Positions 24,861 to 32,716 of a stretch of 64,000 nt of DNA are shown in pieces (within the stretch, counting starts at the first letter, position 1; every line of letters starts with the position of its first letter). The translations under genes and the position numbers were made by a program. The notes under the pieces were generated by a model. It worked only from the letters and a program-made list of their open reading frames with translations. It did no database searches and was not told the DNA's origin. This stretch comes from Marinilactibacillus sp. Marseille-P9653 (lineage in GTDB: Bacteria; Bacillota; Bacilli; Lactobacillales; Carnobacteriaceae_A), in contig NZ_CAKAKH010000001.1 of NCBI RefSeq assembly GCF_916618885.1, positions 1,537,005 to 1,601,004 on the forward strand, in the 5' to 3' direction.

Positions 24861-27548
24861 ATGTCTGATCAAAACATGTCTCGTACCCAAAATAAGCAGA
24901 AAAATAAACAAAACAAAAGACAGAATAAAAAACAGCCAAAGAAAACTGGAAAAAAGAAATCTTGGTTTAAGAGGATTTTTCTTTCTTTGGTCTTACTATT
25001 TCTTTTAGCCATTGTTGCCGGAGGTGGACTTTTCGCTTATTACGCTTCCAGTGCTCCAGAAATCACCAATGAAAACTTAAACGGTGACTTTTCAACCGAT
25101 CTTCTAGCTTCTAACGGCGAAGTCTTTTATACGTTAGGTGCAGAAAATCGTGATTATGCTTCTGCAGAAGATTATCCAGAAGTCATGAAAGAAGCCATGA
25201 CTGCGATTGAAGATCAAAACTTTTATAATCACTTTGGTATCGATCCAGTTGGTATCGCTCGAGCAGCTGTGGGCTTTGTAACCAACAAAGGACGTATTTC
25301 CGGTGGTGGTAGTACCTTGACTCAGCAACTGGTCAAGCTTTCTGTATTTTCAACTGCTAGAGAAGATCAAACGTTGAGAAGAAAAGCTCAAGAAGCATGG
25401 CTAGCCATTCAACTTGAACGTGAACTCTCAAAAGAACAAATCCTTACACTCTATATGAATAAAATCAATTTAGGCGGTAATGTTTATGGGATCTCCACTG
25501 CTGCTGAAGAATACTATGACAAGCCAGTCTCTGAACTAGAAGTTCAAGAAGCAGCGCTTTTTGCTGGGATGGCTCAAGCTCCCAACCGTTATAATCCTTA
25601 TGTAGATCCTGAGGCAGCTGAAAATCGTCGTAACGTTGTACTGAATGTTATGCGGGATGAAGGCCATATTACTGCTCAAGAAGCAGAAACAGCTAAAGCG
25701 ATCCCTGTTACTGAAGGATTGAAAGATCGTACGGAAGAAGAACAAAATAATCAAGTATTTGATAGTTATCTAGTTGAAGTATTAGATGAAACTAGAAGAA
25801 AAACCGGTTTAGATCCACAAACTGCTGGATTAACGATTCAAACAAATATTGATATGGACGCACAACAAGCTGCCTTTGATGTAGCAAACACAAATGATTA
25901 TGTGGCTTTTCCAGATGACGAAGTTCAAACTGCGATGTCTTTAATTGACGTTAACACAGGACAAGTGAAAGCACTTGTCGGAGGTCGTTTGCAAGAAGGA
26001 CAGTTATTGACAAACAGAACGACTCAGACTGATCGTCAAACTGGATCAACCATTAAACCTTTAACGACTTACGGTCCTGCAATTGAATCCAAACAGTTTT
26101 CGACTTATCATCAATTAGTGGATGAAGAATGGAATTACCCTGACGGCTCACCCCTTAGAAATTATGATGGTCGCTACAAAGGACAAATTAGTATGCGTGA
26201 AGCTTTAGTAGATTCACGAAATATCCCAACTGCTCGATTGTTTACTGAGGAGTTGGAAATGTCAGATATTGAACAGTTTTTAACAAGCGTGGGTATTAAT
26301 CCTGCAGAGATTTCTGATTCTTCTGAACCTGTTCCTTCAAATGCCATTAGTGGAAAGATTTCCGGTTTGCAATTAGCGGCTTCATACTCAGCCTTTGCAA
26401 ATGGTGGTAACTATACAGAGCCTTACACGGTTTCTAAAGTAACCACTCAAGATGGTCAAGAAATTGATTTAACACCAGAAACCAACAAAGCGATGTCTGA
26501 TTATACGGCTTATATGATAACGGATATGCTTAAAGATGTTGCTGAAAATTACAATAGTACAGTCGGCATTCCTGGTGTACCTCAAGCAGGTAAGACCGGA
26601 ACGACAAACTACCCCACTGATAAGATTGAAGAACTAAATATTCCTTCAGATGCAGTTCCTGACTCATGGTATGTTGGCTATACTTCTAACTACTCGCTAT
26701 CTGTCTGGACCGGTTATGACAAGCAATATGAACAAGGTAACTGGTTGAGCAACAATGATGGTACAAGGCAATTGCCAAGAGACATCTATCAAGCTCTGAT
26801 GAGCCAAGTTTCTCAAGGTTTAGATAATACGGACTGGACTAAACCCTCTTCTGTATCTGAAGTTAGAGTTGAAGCTGGTTCAAACCCAGCTAAATTACCT
26901 GGACCAAATGCACCAACAAGTTCAATCGTAACGGAATTATTTGTAGCTGGTACTGAACCGTCTTCTATCTCGACTTCATTTGGTGAAGAACTATCTGCAC
27001 CAAGCGGACTAAACGCAAGTTATAATGAAGAAGCTAACGAAGTCACCATTAATTGGAACGACTATCAGTTAACAAATGAAGAAGAAACACTTGCTTACCT
27101 TCTAACTGTAAATGGTCAAGAGATCAGTACGGGTGAAACATCTTATACAGTTTCTGAACCAGATCCTGGAACGATGCAAATCAGTCTTTCTGTTCAGGCA
27201 TACGGTCAAACTGGACCTGCCGCTACAACGACTCTTACGATTTCAGAAGCTGAGGAAGAAGAGCCGGATGAAGACGAAGAAGAAGAACCTGAAAAGCCCG
27301 AGGAAGATACTGAAGAACCAGTTGAAGACGAAGAGGATACTGAAGAAGACACCGAAGACGTTCCTGATCCTCAAGATGATGATGCAGAACCAGAAGAACC
27401 CGCTAATAACGGTGGAAATAATAACCAAAACAACGGCAATAACGGGAACAATGGAAACAATAACTCAGGAAATAACGGGAATAATAACGGTGATTCTGAT
27501 GAAGAAGATACCACTACCCCACCTGAAGAAGATTCAGAAAATGAATAA
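24861..27548 (+). CDS. pbp1A: Class A penicillin-binding protein 1A with FN3 domain and acidic Asn/Gly-rich tail
   Basis: This bifunctional enzyme polymerises and crosslinks peptidoglycan. The 895-aa protein has a basic cytoplasmic N-terminus (Asn/Lys/Gln-rich, about 1-33), one membrane segment (about 36-60), a GT51 transglycosylase domain with the catalytic Glu in IEDQNFYNHFGID near 115, and a transpeptidase domain with the Ser in TGSTIKPL, SRN motif in VDSRNIPT and KTGTTN. A fibronectin type III-like domain (about 715-795) follows. The last 95 residues are a Glu/Asp-rich stretch and then Asn/Gly repeats. AAAGGAG precedes the ATG. A shared terminator follows. Confidence 0.95.
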   Translation: MSDQNMSRTQNKQKNKQNKRQNKKQPKKTGKKKSWFKRIFLSLVLLFLLAIVAGGGLFAYYASSAPEITNENLNGDFSTDLLASNGEVFYTLGAENRDYASAEDYPEVMKEAMTAIEDQNFYNHFGIDPVGIARAAVGFVTNKGRISGGGSTLTQQLVKLSVFSTAREDQTLRRKAQEAWLAIQLERELSKEQILTLYMNKINLGGNVYGISTAAEEYYDKPVSELEVQEAALFAGMAQAPNRYNPYVDPEAAENRRNVVLNVMRDEGHITAQEAETAKAIPVTEGLKDRTEEEQNNQVFDSYLVEVLDETRRKTGLDPQTAGLTIQTNIDMDAQQAAFDVANTNDYVAFPDDEVQTAMSLIDVNTGQVKALVGGRLQEGQLLTNRTTQTDRQTGSTIKPLTTYGPAIESKQFSTYHQLVDEEWNYPDGSPLRNYDGRYKGQISMREALVDSRNIPTARLFTEELEMSDIEQFLTSVGINPAEISDSSEPVPSNAISGKISGLQLAASYSAFANGGNYTEPYTVSKVTTQDGQEIDLTPETNKAMSDYTAYMITDMLKDVAENYNSTVGIPGVPQAGKTGTTNYPTDKIEELNIPSDAVPDSWYVGYTSNYSLSVWTGYDKQYEQGNWLSNNDGTRQLPRDIYQALMSQVSQGLDNTDWTKPSSVSEVRVEAGSNPAKLPGPNAPTSSIVTELFVAGTEPSSISTSFGEELSAPSGLNASYNEEANEVTINWNDYQLTNEEETLAYLLTVNGQEISTGETSYTVSEPDPGTMQISLSVQAYGQTGPAATTTLTISEAEEEEPDEDEEEEPEKPEEDTEEPVEDEEDTEEDTEDVPDPQDDDAEPEEPANNGGNNNQNNGNNGNNGNNNSGNNGNNNGDSDEEDTTTPPEEDSENE

Positions 27549-27550
27549 AC

Positions 27551-27578
27551 AAAAAGGTAGCCCGAGTGCTACCTTTTT
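27551..27578. terminator. Bidirectional terminator after pbp1A
   Basis: Eleven-base arms AAAAAGGTAGC and GCTACCTTTTT with a six-base loop. The stop codon of the convergent small gene lies in the stem. Confidence 0.9.
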
Positions 27579-27769
27579 TCGTCTTCCTCTTCAGTTGAAT
27601 TCTTAAATAATGGTTTTCCACGTAATGCTTTTATTGCTAAAAACATGGTCCAGATACCACATAAAAAACCAACTCCACCTATAATAGGGTCAAGGAAAAA
27701 CGCATATCCGCCTAGAAGAACTAAAAGAATTCCAATGCCTAACATCACTTTACTTTTATTTTTGCTCAT
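27569..27769 (-). CDS. Small hypothetical membrane protein
   Basis: This 66-aa protein has two hydrophobic stretches (about 8-25 and 30-47) with a Gly-rich turn, a basic start (MSKNKSKV) and an acidic end (STEEEDEKR). The layout is typical of small two-pass membrane proteins. The ribosome site (AGAGAAAG) is weak. Its stop lies within the terminator shared with pbp1A. I do not recognise a family. Confidence 0.6.
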   Translation of the reverse strand: MSKNKSKVMLGIGILLVLLGGYAFFLDPIIGGVGFLCGIWTMFLAIKALRGKPLFKNSTEEEDEKR

Positions 27770-27918
27770 CTTTATCTTTCTCTCTTTAAATTACTATATT
27801 TTCATTTCGAATAATTCAATACTAAATGATTTAGAAGCAGATTTCAACAAACTCATTCATTATCACCCTTAGGCATTGACTTGTAACTTTACTTTATATA
27901 TGAGAATGATTTTACCAA

Positions 27919-27968
27919 ATAAATAAGAAAAGCAATGTGCACTAGTAAACATTGCTTTTCTTATTTAT
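27919..27968. terminator. Long hairpin after the redox cluster
   Basis: Twenty-base perfect arms (27919-27938 and 27949-27968) with a ten-base loop lie 49 bases after the stop of the OYE-family gene. On the minus strand the stem ends in TTATTTATTTGG, a weak T run, so it is probably the operon terminator. Confidence 0.7.
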
Positions 27969-28016
27969 GATTACCTACATCTGAATTATCCATTAACATT
28001 TATTTGATTTATATGT

Positions 28017-29231
28017 TTACTCTCTTAAACGAGTTAAGGCAGTCTTGCCATGTTGGCTAAAACTAGATAATAAAGGAAGCCATGCATTTTTCTTTATTAT
28101 GATACTTTTATTATTGCCAATTCTTTTCATTTGTTGATTGTAATAACTATTTGCTAATATTGGGCCTAGCGCTTTGTCCATATTTTTAATACCGGTAGTT
28201 AATCTTGGGAGAGTGATATTCGAAAAATCATTGCTTTTAATATCATTAACAATGTTTGGTTTCAATATAAACGGTCTTGCCATTCCTATAAAGTCCGTAT
28301 TATTTTGAATAATTACATCTTCCATTGATGCTACAGAGCGAAAGCCACCGGTAACGACAATAGGCGTGCTCACTTCTTTTTTTAATAAGGATGCATAACT
28401 AATAAAATAAGGTGCTGCTTCTTTGTGGCTACCAGCCATTTTAGGATCTTCATAGTTACCACCAGATATCTCTATCAAGTCTATCTTTAACTCATTTAGC
28501 TTTTTAGCAACGTCAATAAAATCTTCTTTCGAAAATCCTCCAACTTTAAAGTCTTCTGAATTAAGTTTTAAACTTATATTAAAGTCTTCACCTAATTCAG
28601 TTCTTATTCCTTCATAAATTTCAACTAATATTCTCATTCTATTTTGGCTGGAACCACCATACTTATCCGTTCGTTGGTTTTCGATAGGTGATAGAAATTG
28701 ATTTACTAAGTAGCCATGTGCTGCATGTATTTGAACACCAGTAAACCCTGCTTCTTGAGCAAGGACAGCACTTGTTATAAATTGCTGAACTATCGCTTTA
28801 ATTTCCACTTCATGTAATGCTCTTGACTGGTTAAATCCTTTTGCGATTGACCCTTTCATTGCTACACCACTTGGTGAAACAGGTTGCTTAGTTAAAGATT
28901 TAGGTGACTGCTTTCCTGGATGATTCAATTGCATCCAAATTTCAGTATTATTTACTTTCCCAGCTCGTGCCCATTCTTTAAATTTTTCTAAATGTGATGC
29001 ACTTTCTAAAATTACATTGCCAGGTTCACCAATATGATTACTATCCACCATCACATTGCCAGTTACTAAAATACCTGCGCCGCCCTGTGCCCATTTTTTA
29101 TACAAATTAATCAACGTAGGCGTTGGAACGCCTGTTTTAGTAGCTAATGTCTCGCTCATTGCTGATTTAAAAAACCTATTCTTAGTAATATTACCGTTAG
29201 GTAATGTTTTTTCTTGAAATAAAACAGACAA
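28017..29231 (-). CDS. NADH:flavin oxidoreductase, old yellow enzyme family
   Basis: OYE-family enzymes use FMN and NAD(P)H to reduce activated alkenes, quinones or nitro compounds. The 404-aa TIM-barrel protein shows KNRFFKSAMSETLAT at the start, QLNHPGKQSPK, the substrate-binding HAAHGYLVNQFLSP with paired His, the RTDKYGGSSQNRMRIL signature and VVTGGFRS plus IGMARPFI, which bind the FMN phosphate. It starts at a TTG nine bases after GGAG. It is the last gene of a three-gene minus-strand operon with an alpha/beta hydrolase and an MDR oxidoreductase. Confidence 0.92.
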   Translation of the reverse strand: MSVLFQEKTLPNGNITKNRFFKSAMSETLATKTGVPTPTLINLYKKWAQGGAGILVTGNVMVDSNHIGEPGNVILESASHLEKFKEWARAGKVNNTEIWMQLNHPGKQSPKSLTKQPVSPSGVAMKGSIAKGFNQSRALHEVEIKAIVQQFITSAVLAQEAGFTGVQIHAAHGYLVNQFLSPIENQRTDKYGGSSQNRMRILVEIYEGIRTELGEDFNISLKLNSEDFKVGGFSKEDFIDVAKKLNELKIDLIEISGGNYEDPKMAGSHKEAAPYFISYASLLKKEVSTPIVVTGGFRSVASMEDVIIQNNTDFIGMARPFILKPNIVNDIKSNDFSNITLPRLTTGIKNMDKALGPILANSYYNQQMKRIGNNKSIIIKKNAWLPLLSSFSQHGKTALTRLRE

Positions 29232-29235
29232 ACCA

Positions 29236-30081
29236 TCACTCTCCTATAAATTCATTTACACTTTCACAAAAATCTACTGGCTCTTGGAATAAAGAACCGT
29301 GTCCAGCATTTTGATATATCTTTATCTCTGAATATGAAATTTCATCTGCCAACATAAAGCTATTTTGAGTAGGTACCATCTTATCATTGTCTCCGTTGAC
29401 AATGAGCGTAGGCATATCAATATAATTTAAAGACTCTCTATTCGCATTACCCCATTTTTTTATCGCCTTTAATTGTTTGATGTATGGAGGTAATGTTATT
29501 TTTTTATCTCTATTTATTTTTCTTTCTTTTAACCTTTTAAGATATTCAGTTGCTTTAGTTCTGCCAATATCATCTTGGTTGAAAAATAAATAATACTTAG
29601 GATCTTTAGCGTGAAGTATTGCTTTGAAGCTTAATTTATTAGCAATTGGAATGATTTTTTCTATACCTTCTCCACCTCTTGGTCCTGTCCCTACTAAGAT
29701 GAGCTTATCTATCTTTTCAGAAGCAATTTTTACTAACTCTTGAGCAACCATTCCACCCATCGAAAGCCCTAGAACATTAATGGTATTCAATTGCAGTGCA
29801 TCTATAAATTCTAAAACGTCTTCTGCCATTTCTTCTATCGTATTAGGAACTTTTCCTTTAGATAATCCGACGCCCTTGTTGTCAAATACAATCACTCTAT
29901 ATTTTTCACTTAAAGCATTAATAAGTTTCGGGTCCCAATTATCCATCGTCGCAGCTAGATGTGTCAGTAATAGTAGGGTTTTATTATTACCTTGTCCTAA
30001 AATTCTGTAGGCGTATTGTGTATTTTTTTTAGATGTTACAAATTCATTAGGTACATTTTGATATGTTAATGGTTTCATCAT
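29236..30081 (-). CDS. Alpha/beta hydrolase (paralogue 1)
   Basis: This 281-aa hydrolase has the fold's landmarks: LLLTHLAATMDNWDPKL near residue 34, VIVFDNKGVGLS near 68, the nucleophile elbow GLSMGGMVAQ near 104, the acid Asp in VNGDNDKMVP and the His in NAGHGSLFQEP. It overlaps the upstream MDR gene by one base (TAATG), with AAGGA eight bases before, so translation is coupled. It is a clear paralogue of the hydrolase at 31716-32546. The substrate is unknown. Confidence 0.9.
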   Translation of the reverse strand: MMKPLTYQNVPNEFVTSKKNTQYAYRILGQGNNKTLLLLTHLAATMDNWDPKLINALSEKYRVIVFDNKGVGLSKGKVPNTIEEMAEDVLEFIDALQLNTINVLGLSMGGMVAQELVKIASEKIDKLILVGTGPRGGEGIEKIIPIANKLSFKAILHAKDPKYYLFFNQDDIGRTKATEYLKRLKERKINRDKKITLPPYIKQLKAIKKWGNANRESLNYIDMPTLIVNGDNDKMVPTQNSFMLADEISYSEIKIYQNAGHGSLFQEPVDFCESVNEFIGE

Positions 30082-31103
30082 TAGACATATCCTTGTGTCT
30101 CATCAATTTTTAATAAAACCTTACCATTTGTATGATGATTAAATGTGTAGTCTAATGCTTTATTGATTTCGTTTATTGTAAATACTTGATCATCTACGTC
30201 TGGAATAATGTGATCACTTTCGATAATTTTACTTAGTGCTTTCAGTTGTTCACCATCAGAACGTACAAAAATGAAGCGATAATCTATAGATTTTTGTTTG
30301 GCTTTTTTATCAAATTTTTTACCTGCAATTGTAAATAACGTCTTTTTAAACATTGAGAAATCATTTTTTTCAGCAAAGTGCTTATTGGGCGCGTTAATTA
30401 AACTGACTATTGTTCCTCCTGGTTTCATTACGGATAATTCTTTATCGAATTCGTTAGCACCTAGGGTATCAATCACATAATCCACATTAGATAAAGTGTC
30501 CCAATAATTTTCGCTCTTATAATCTATATATTGATCTACACCTTTTGCGATAAATTGTTCTCTTAACCTTGGACTACCAGAAACAATTACTTTTAAACCT
30601 AAATTTTTCGCTATTGGAACAGCCATTTGTCCAAAACTACCCGATCCACCTGGAATAAATAATGTCTTTCCAGATTCAGCCTGTAATTCTTCAGTAATTG
30701 CTTGATATGCTGTTAAACCTGTTAATGGCACTGCTGCTCCTGTTTTAAGACTTAAATTGTTTGGTAATTTAGAAATAGCATTAGCATCAACGGCAACATA
30801 TTCTGCAAATGCACCTATCTTATCGATTGGTAGTCGGCTGTAAATTTCGTCGCCTATTTGGTAGTCTTTCACCTCACTGCCAATTTTAGTAACAACGCCT
30901 GTCAATTCATTTCCTAAAGTTACAGGCATTTTATAATCTTGTATTAATTTTAAACTTCCAGTTATAATCAACTTTTCTAAAGGATTAATAGCTGCATAAG
31001 CAACTTTCACTAATACTTCATTAGGCTTAATTTCTGGAACTTCTATGTCTCTAACCTTTACTTCTAAATTTTTATTATATTTTTCAATTTGTACAGCTTT
31101 CAT
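30081..31103 (-). CDS. NADP-dependent MDR oxidoreductase (quinone oxidoreductase-like)
   Basis: This 340-aa medium-chain dehydrogenase lacks the zinc ligands, as quinone and enone reductases do. It has a GroES-like N-terminal half (PNEVLVKVAYAAINPLEKL, GNELTGVV), the nucleotide-binding motif IPGGSGSFGQMAVPIAKNLG near residue 150, and DYVIDTLGAN near 205. AGAGGAG precedes the ATG. It leads a three-gene operon and is divergent from a TetR regulator, with a palindrome between them. An electrophile or quinone detoxification role fits, but is inference. Confidence 0.9.
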   Translation of the reverse strand: MKAVQIEKYNKNLEVKVRDIEVPEIKPNEVLVKVAYAAINPLEKLIITGSLKLIQDYKMPVTLGNELTGVVTKIGSEVKDYQIGDEIYSRLPIDKIGAFAEYVAVDANAISKLPNNLSLKTGAAVPLTGLTAYQAITEELQAESGKTLFIPGGSGSFGQMAVPIAKNLGLKVIVSGSPRLREQFIAKGVDQYIDYKSENYWDTLSNVDYVIDTLGANEFDKELSVMKPGGTIVSLINAPNKHFAEKNDFSMFKKTLFTIAGKKFDKKAKQKSIDYRFIFVRSDGEQLKALSKIIESDHIIPDVDDQVFTINEINKALDYTFNHHTNGKVLLKIDETQGYV

Positions 31104-31125
31104 TTAGCCACTCCTCTTTATATTT

Positions 31126-31146
31126 TAATAATATGTGATATTATTA
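31126..31146. promoter_or_regulatory. Palindromic operator between MDR operon and tetR
   Basis: TAATAATA and TATTATTA are perfect eight-base arms around TGTGA. The site lies 22 bases from the MDR start and five from the TetR start, where it overlaps an AT-rich -10-like region, as expected for a TetR repressor that controls itself and its divergent neighbour. Confidence 0.7.
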
Positions 31147-31151
31147 TTGTT

Positions 31152-31700
31152 ATGAAAAAAATAACTCAACGATTAATTATTGATACAGCTCGAAATCTAA
31201 TTCAAGAAACTCAAAAACCTGAAGTATCTCTTTCTAAAATAGCCTCATCACTCGAAATTACACATGCAGCAATTTATAAGCATTTTAAGAATAAAAAAGA
31301 GCTTTGGACTGCTGTATGTGAAGATTGGTTTAATGAGTCTATTATTAAAAATATAGGTATAGATGATAATCAGTATACTGATAAACAATTATGGCTACAT
31401 GACTATCTTTGGCAATTCGTAAATGCGAAAAAGGAGGCCTATAATAGTAATCCTTTAATGTTTGAACTAAATACTTATTATGTTGAAAAAGATCCTTACG
31501 TATTGAAAGAAATTTTAAATCCTTGCTTTATACGTGTTCAAAATAAAATGGATTATAAAACAGACCCTTTATATAAAGTAGAAGCCATTTTTTCAGTATT
31601 TTCGACTTTTACCCTTCCAATGTTTAAAGAAACATGGAATAAACCAGACTACAAGCTAAGATTCGAAACCCTTTGGGATTTAATAAAATACAATGTATAA
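31152..31700 (+). CDS. TetR/AcrR family transcriptional regulator
   Basis: This 182-aa protein has a TetR-type DNA-binding domain at its N-terminus (about 5-50): LIIDTARNLIQETQ, SLSKIASSLEITHAAIYKHFKNKKELW. The C-terminal helical ligand domain is variable, with no known ligand. I start at the ATG at 31152; no ribosome site is visible upstream and the palindrome ends five bases before it, so the message may be nearly leaderless. It probably represses the divergent redox operon. Confidence 0.9.
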   Translation: MKKITQRLIIDTARNLIQETQKPEVSLSKIASSLEITHAAIYKHFKNKKELWTAVCEDWFNESIIKNIGIDDNQYTDKQLWLHDYLWQFVNAKKEAYNSNPLMFELNTYYVEKDPYVLKEILNPCFIRVQNKMDYKTDPLYKVEAIFSVFSTFTLPMFKETWNKPDYKLRFETLWDLIKYNV

Positions 31701-31715
31701 AATATTATTATTCAT

Positions 31716-32546
31716 TTAAAATGTATTTACATGGTTCGCAAATCTTACAGGATGTTGAAATAGATGTCCATGTCCCGCGTTAGGATATATAATTAACTGC
31801 GCATCCGATATATTTTGACTTAACATAAAACTATTTTCGGTAGGGACCATAATATCATTATCTCCATTAATTACTAATGTAGGATTTTCTATATTATTCA
31901 GTTCTTTTTTAGCATTATCAAAATCCTCATTCGTCCATTGAGCAATTGCTACTAACTGTGCATCTCTTACTTGTAACGTACTGTCCTTGGTTTTTTGAGA
32001 AAAAATTCTCTTTGATGATTGTTTACCCAATTCACGTCCTTTTTCTGTTTCTGGATAAAAAAGAAATAAAAACGTTTCAATCGCATCTTCTTCAGATCCT
32101 TCTGATTTATACATCATTTCCTCCATTTTAGGATGTGATGGGCCAATTCCACCGGCAGGACCTGTTCCTGATAATATTAACTTTCTTACTAAATCTGGAT
32201 GATGAATAGCTAGCGATTGCGCAACCATACCTCCAATTGAAAATCCTAATATATCAACTTGTTGATAACCAAGACCATGTATAAATTTATACGTATCTTC
32301 CGCCATTACATTGATAGAATTCGGTGTTTCTCCATTTGTATATCCTACACCCACATTATCAAATAAAATTACTGGACGTTCTTTAGCAATATTTTCCAAC
32401 ATTAAGGGATCCCAATTTTCCATTGTTCCTCTAAAATGGATAATAAAAACAAGAGGTATGCCTTCTTCTTGTCCAAGCTTTTTATATTCAAATTCAGTAC
32501 TTTCGACTTTTAAATATTCATTTTTAGGCAATTTAAACTGTGCGAT
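31716..32546 (-). CDS. Alpha/beta hydrolase (paralogue 2) with apparent ATC start
   Basis: This 276-aa hydrolase shows the same landmarks as paralogue 1: FIIHFRGTMENWDPLM, VILFDNVGVGYT, GFSIGGMVAQSLA, VINGDNDIMVP and NAGHGHLFQHP. A TTG at 32531 is the first normal start codon, but AAGGAGG lies 21 bases before it, too far. An in-frame ATC at 32544-32546 lies six bases after AAGGAGG and adds IAQFK before LPKNEYLKV. It is convergent with tetR, and a 34-bp inverted repeat overlaps its leader. The substrate is unknown. Confidence 0.85.
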   Translation of the reverse strand: MAQFKLPKNEYLKVESTEFEYKKLGQEEGIPLVFIIHFRGTMENWDPLMLENIAKERPVILFDNVGVGYTNGETPNSINVMAEDTYKFIHGLGYQQVDILGFSIGGMVAQSLAIHHPDLVRKLILSGTGPAGGIGPSHPKMEEMMYKSEGSEEDAIETFLFLFYPETEKGRELGKQSSKRIFSQKTKDSTLQVRDAQLVAIAQWTNEDFDNAKKELNNIENPTLVINGDNDIMVPTENSFMLSQNISDAQLIIYPNAGHGHLFQHPVRFANHVNTF

Positions 32547-32557
32547 AAAATTCCTCC

Positions 32558-32591
32558 TTAAAGTTACAAAACAATATTTTTGTAACTTTAA
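32558..32591. promoter_or_regulatory. 34-bp perfect inverted repeat in the leader of hydrolase 2
   Basis: Fourteen-base perfect arms (TTAAAGTTACAAAA and complement) flank CAATAT. The arm nearest the gene touches the AAGGAGG ribosome site, so it is either an operator near the transcript start or a leader hairpin. Its sequence differs from the palindrome by tetR. Confidence 0.75.
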
Positions 32592-32659
32592 TTTATCATA
32601 ACCTTTTAAAAAAATCTATAATTTAAACGTAAGCGATGAATAGCTGAGCACCTACAAAT

Positions 32660-32699
32660 AAAAATCGGACACCTCTATACTGAGAGATGTCCGATTTTT
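32660..32699 (-). terminator. Terminator inside IS66 after tnpC
   Basis: AAAAATCGGACA and its complement form 12-base arms followed by TTTTTATTT on the minus strand, just after the transposase stop. Confidence 0.85.
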
Positions 32700-32716
32700 A
32701 TTTGCAGGGTGAATGT

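Noticed and set aside
27112-27606. 164-aa plus-strand frame inside the PBP gene
   Set aside because: It is a frame shadow of the repetitive acidic tail of PBP1A and is Lys/Thr-rich by shift only.
27919-27968. Possible small RNA or attachment site
   Set aside because: The 20-bp perfect hairpin lies just after the operon's last stop codon and is more simply a terminator.
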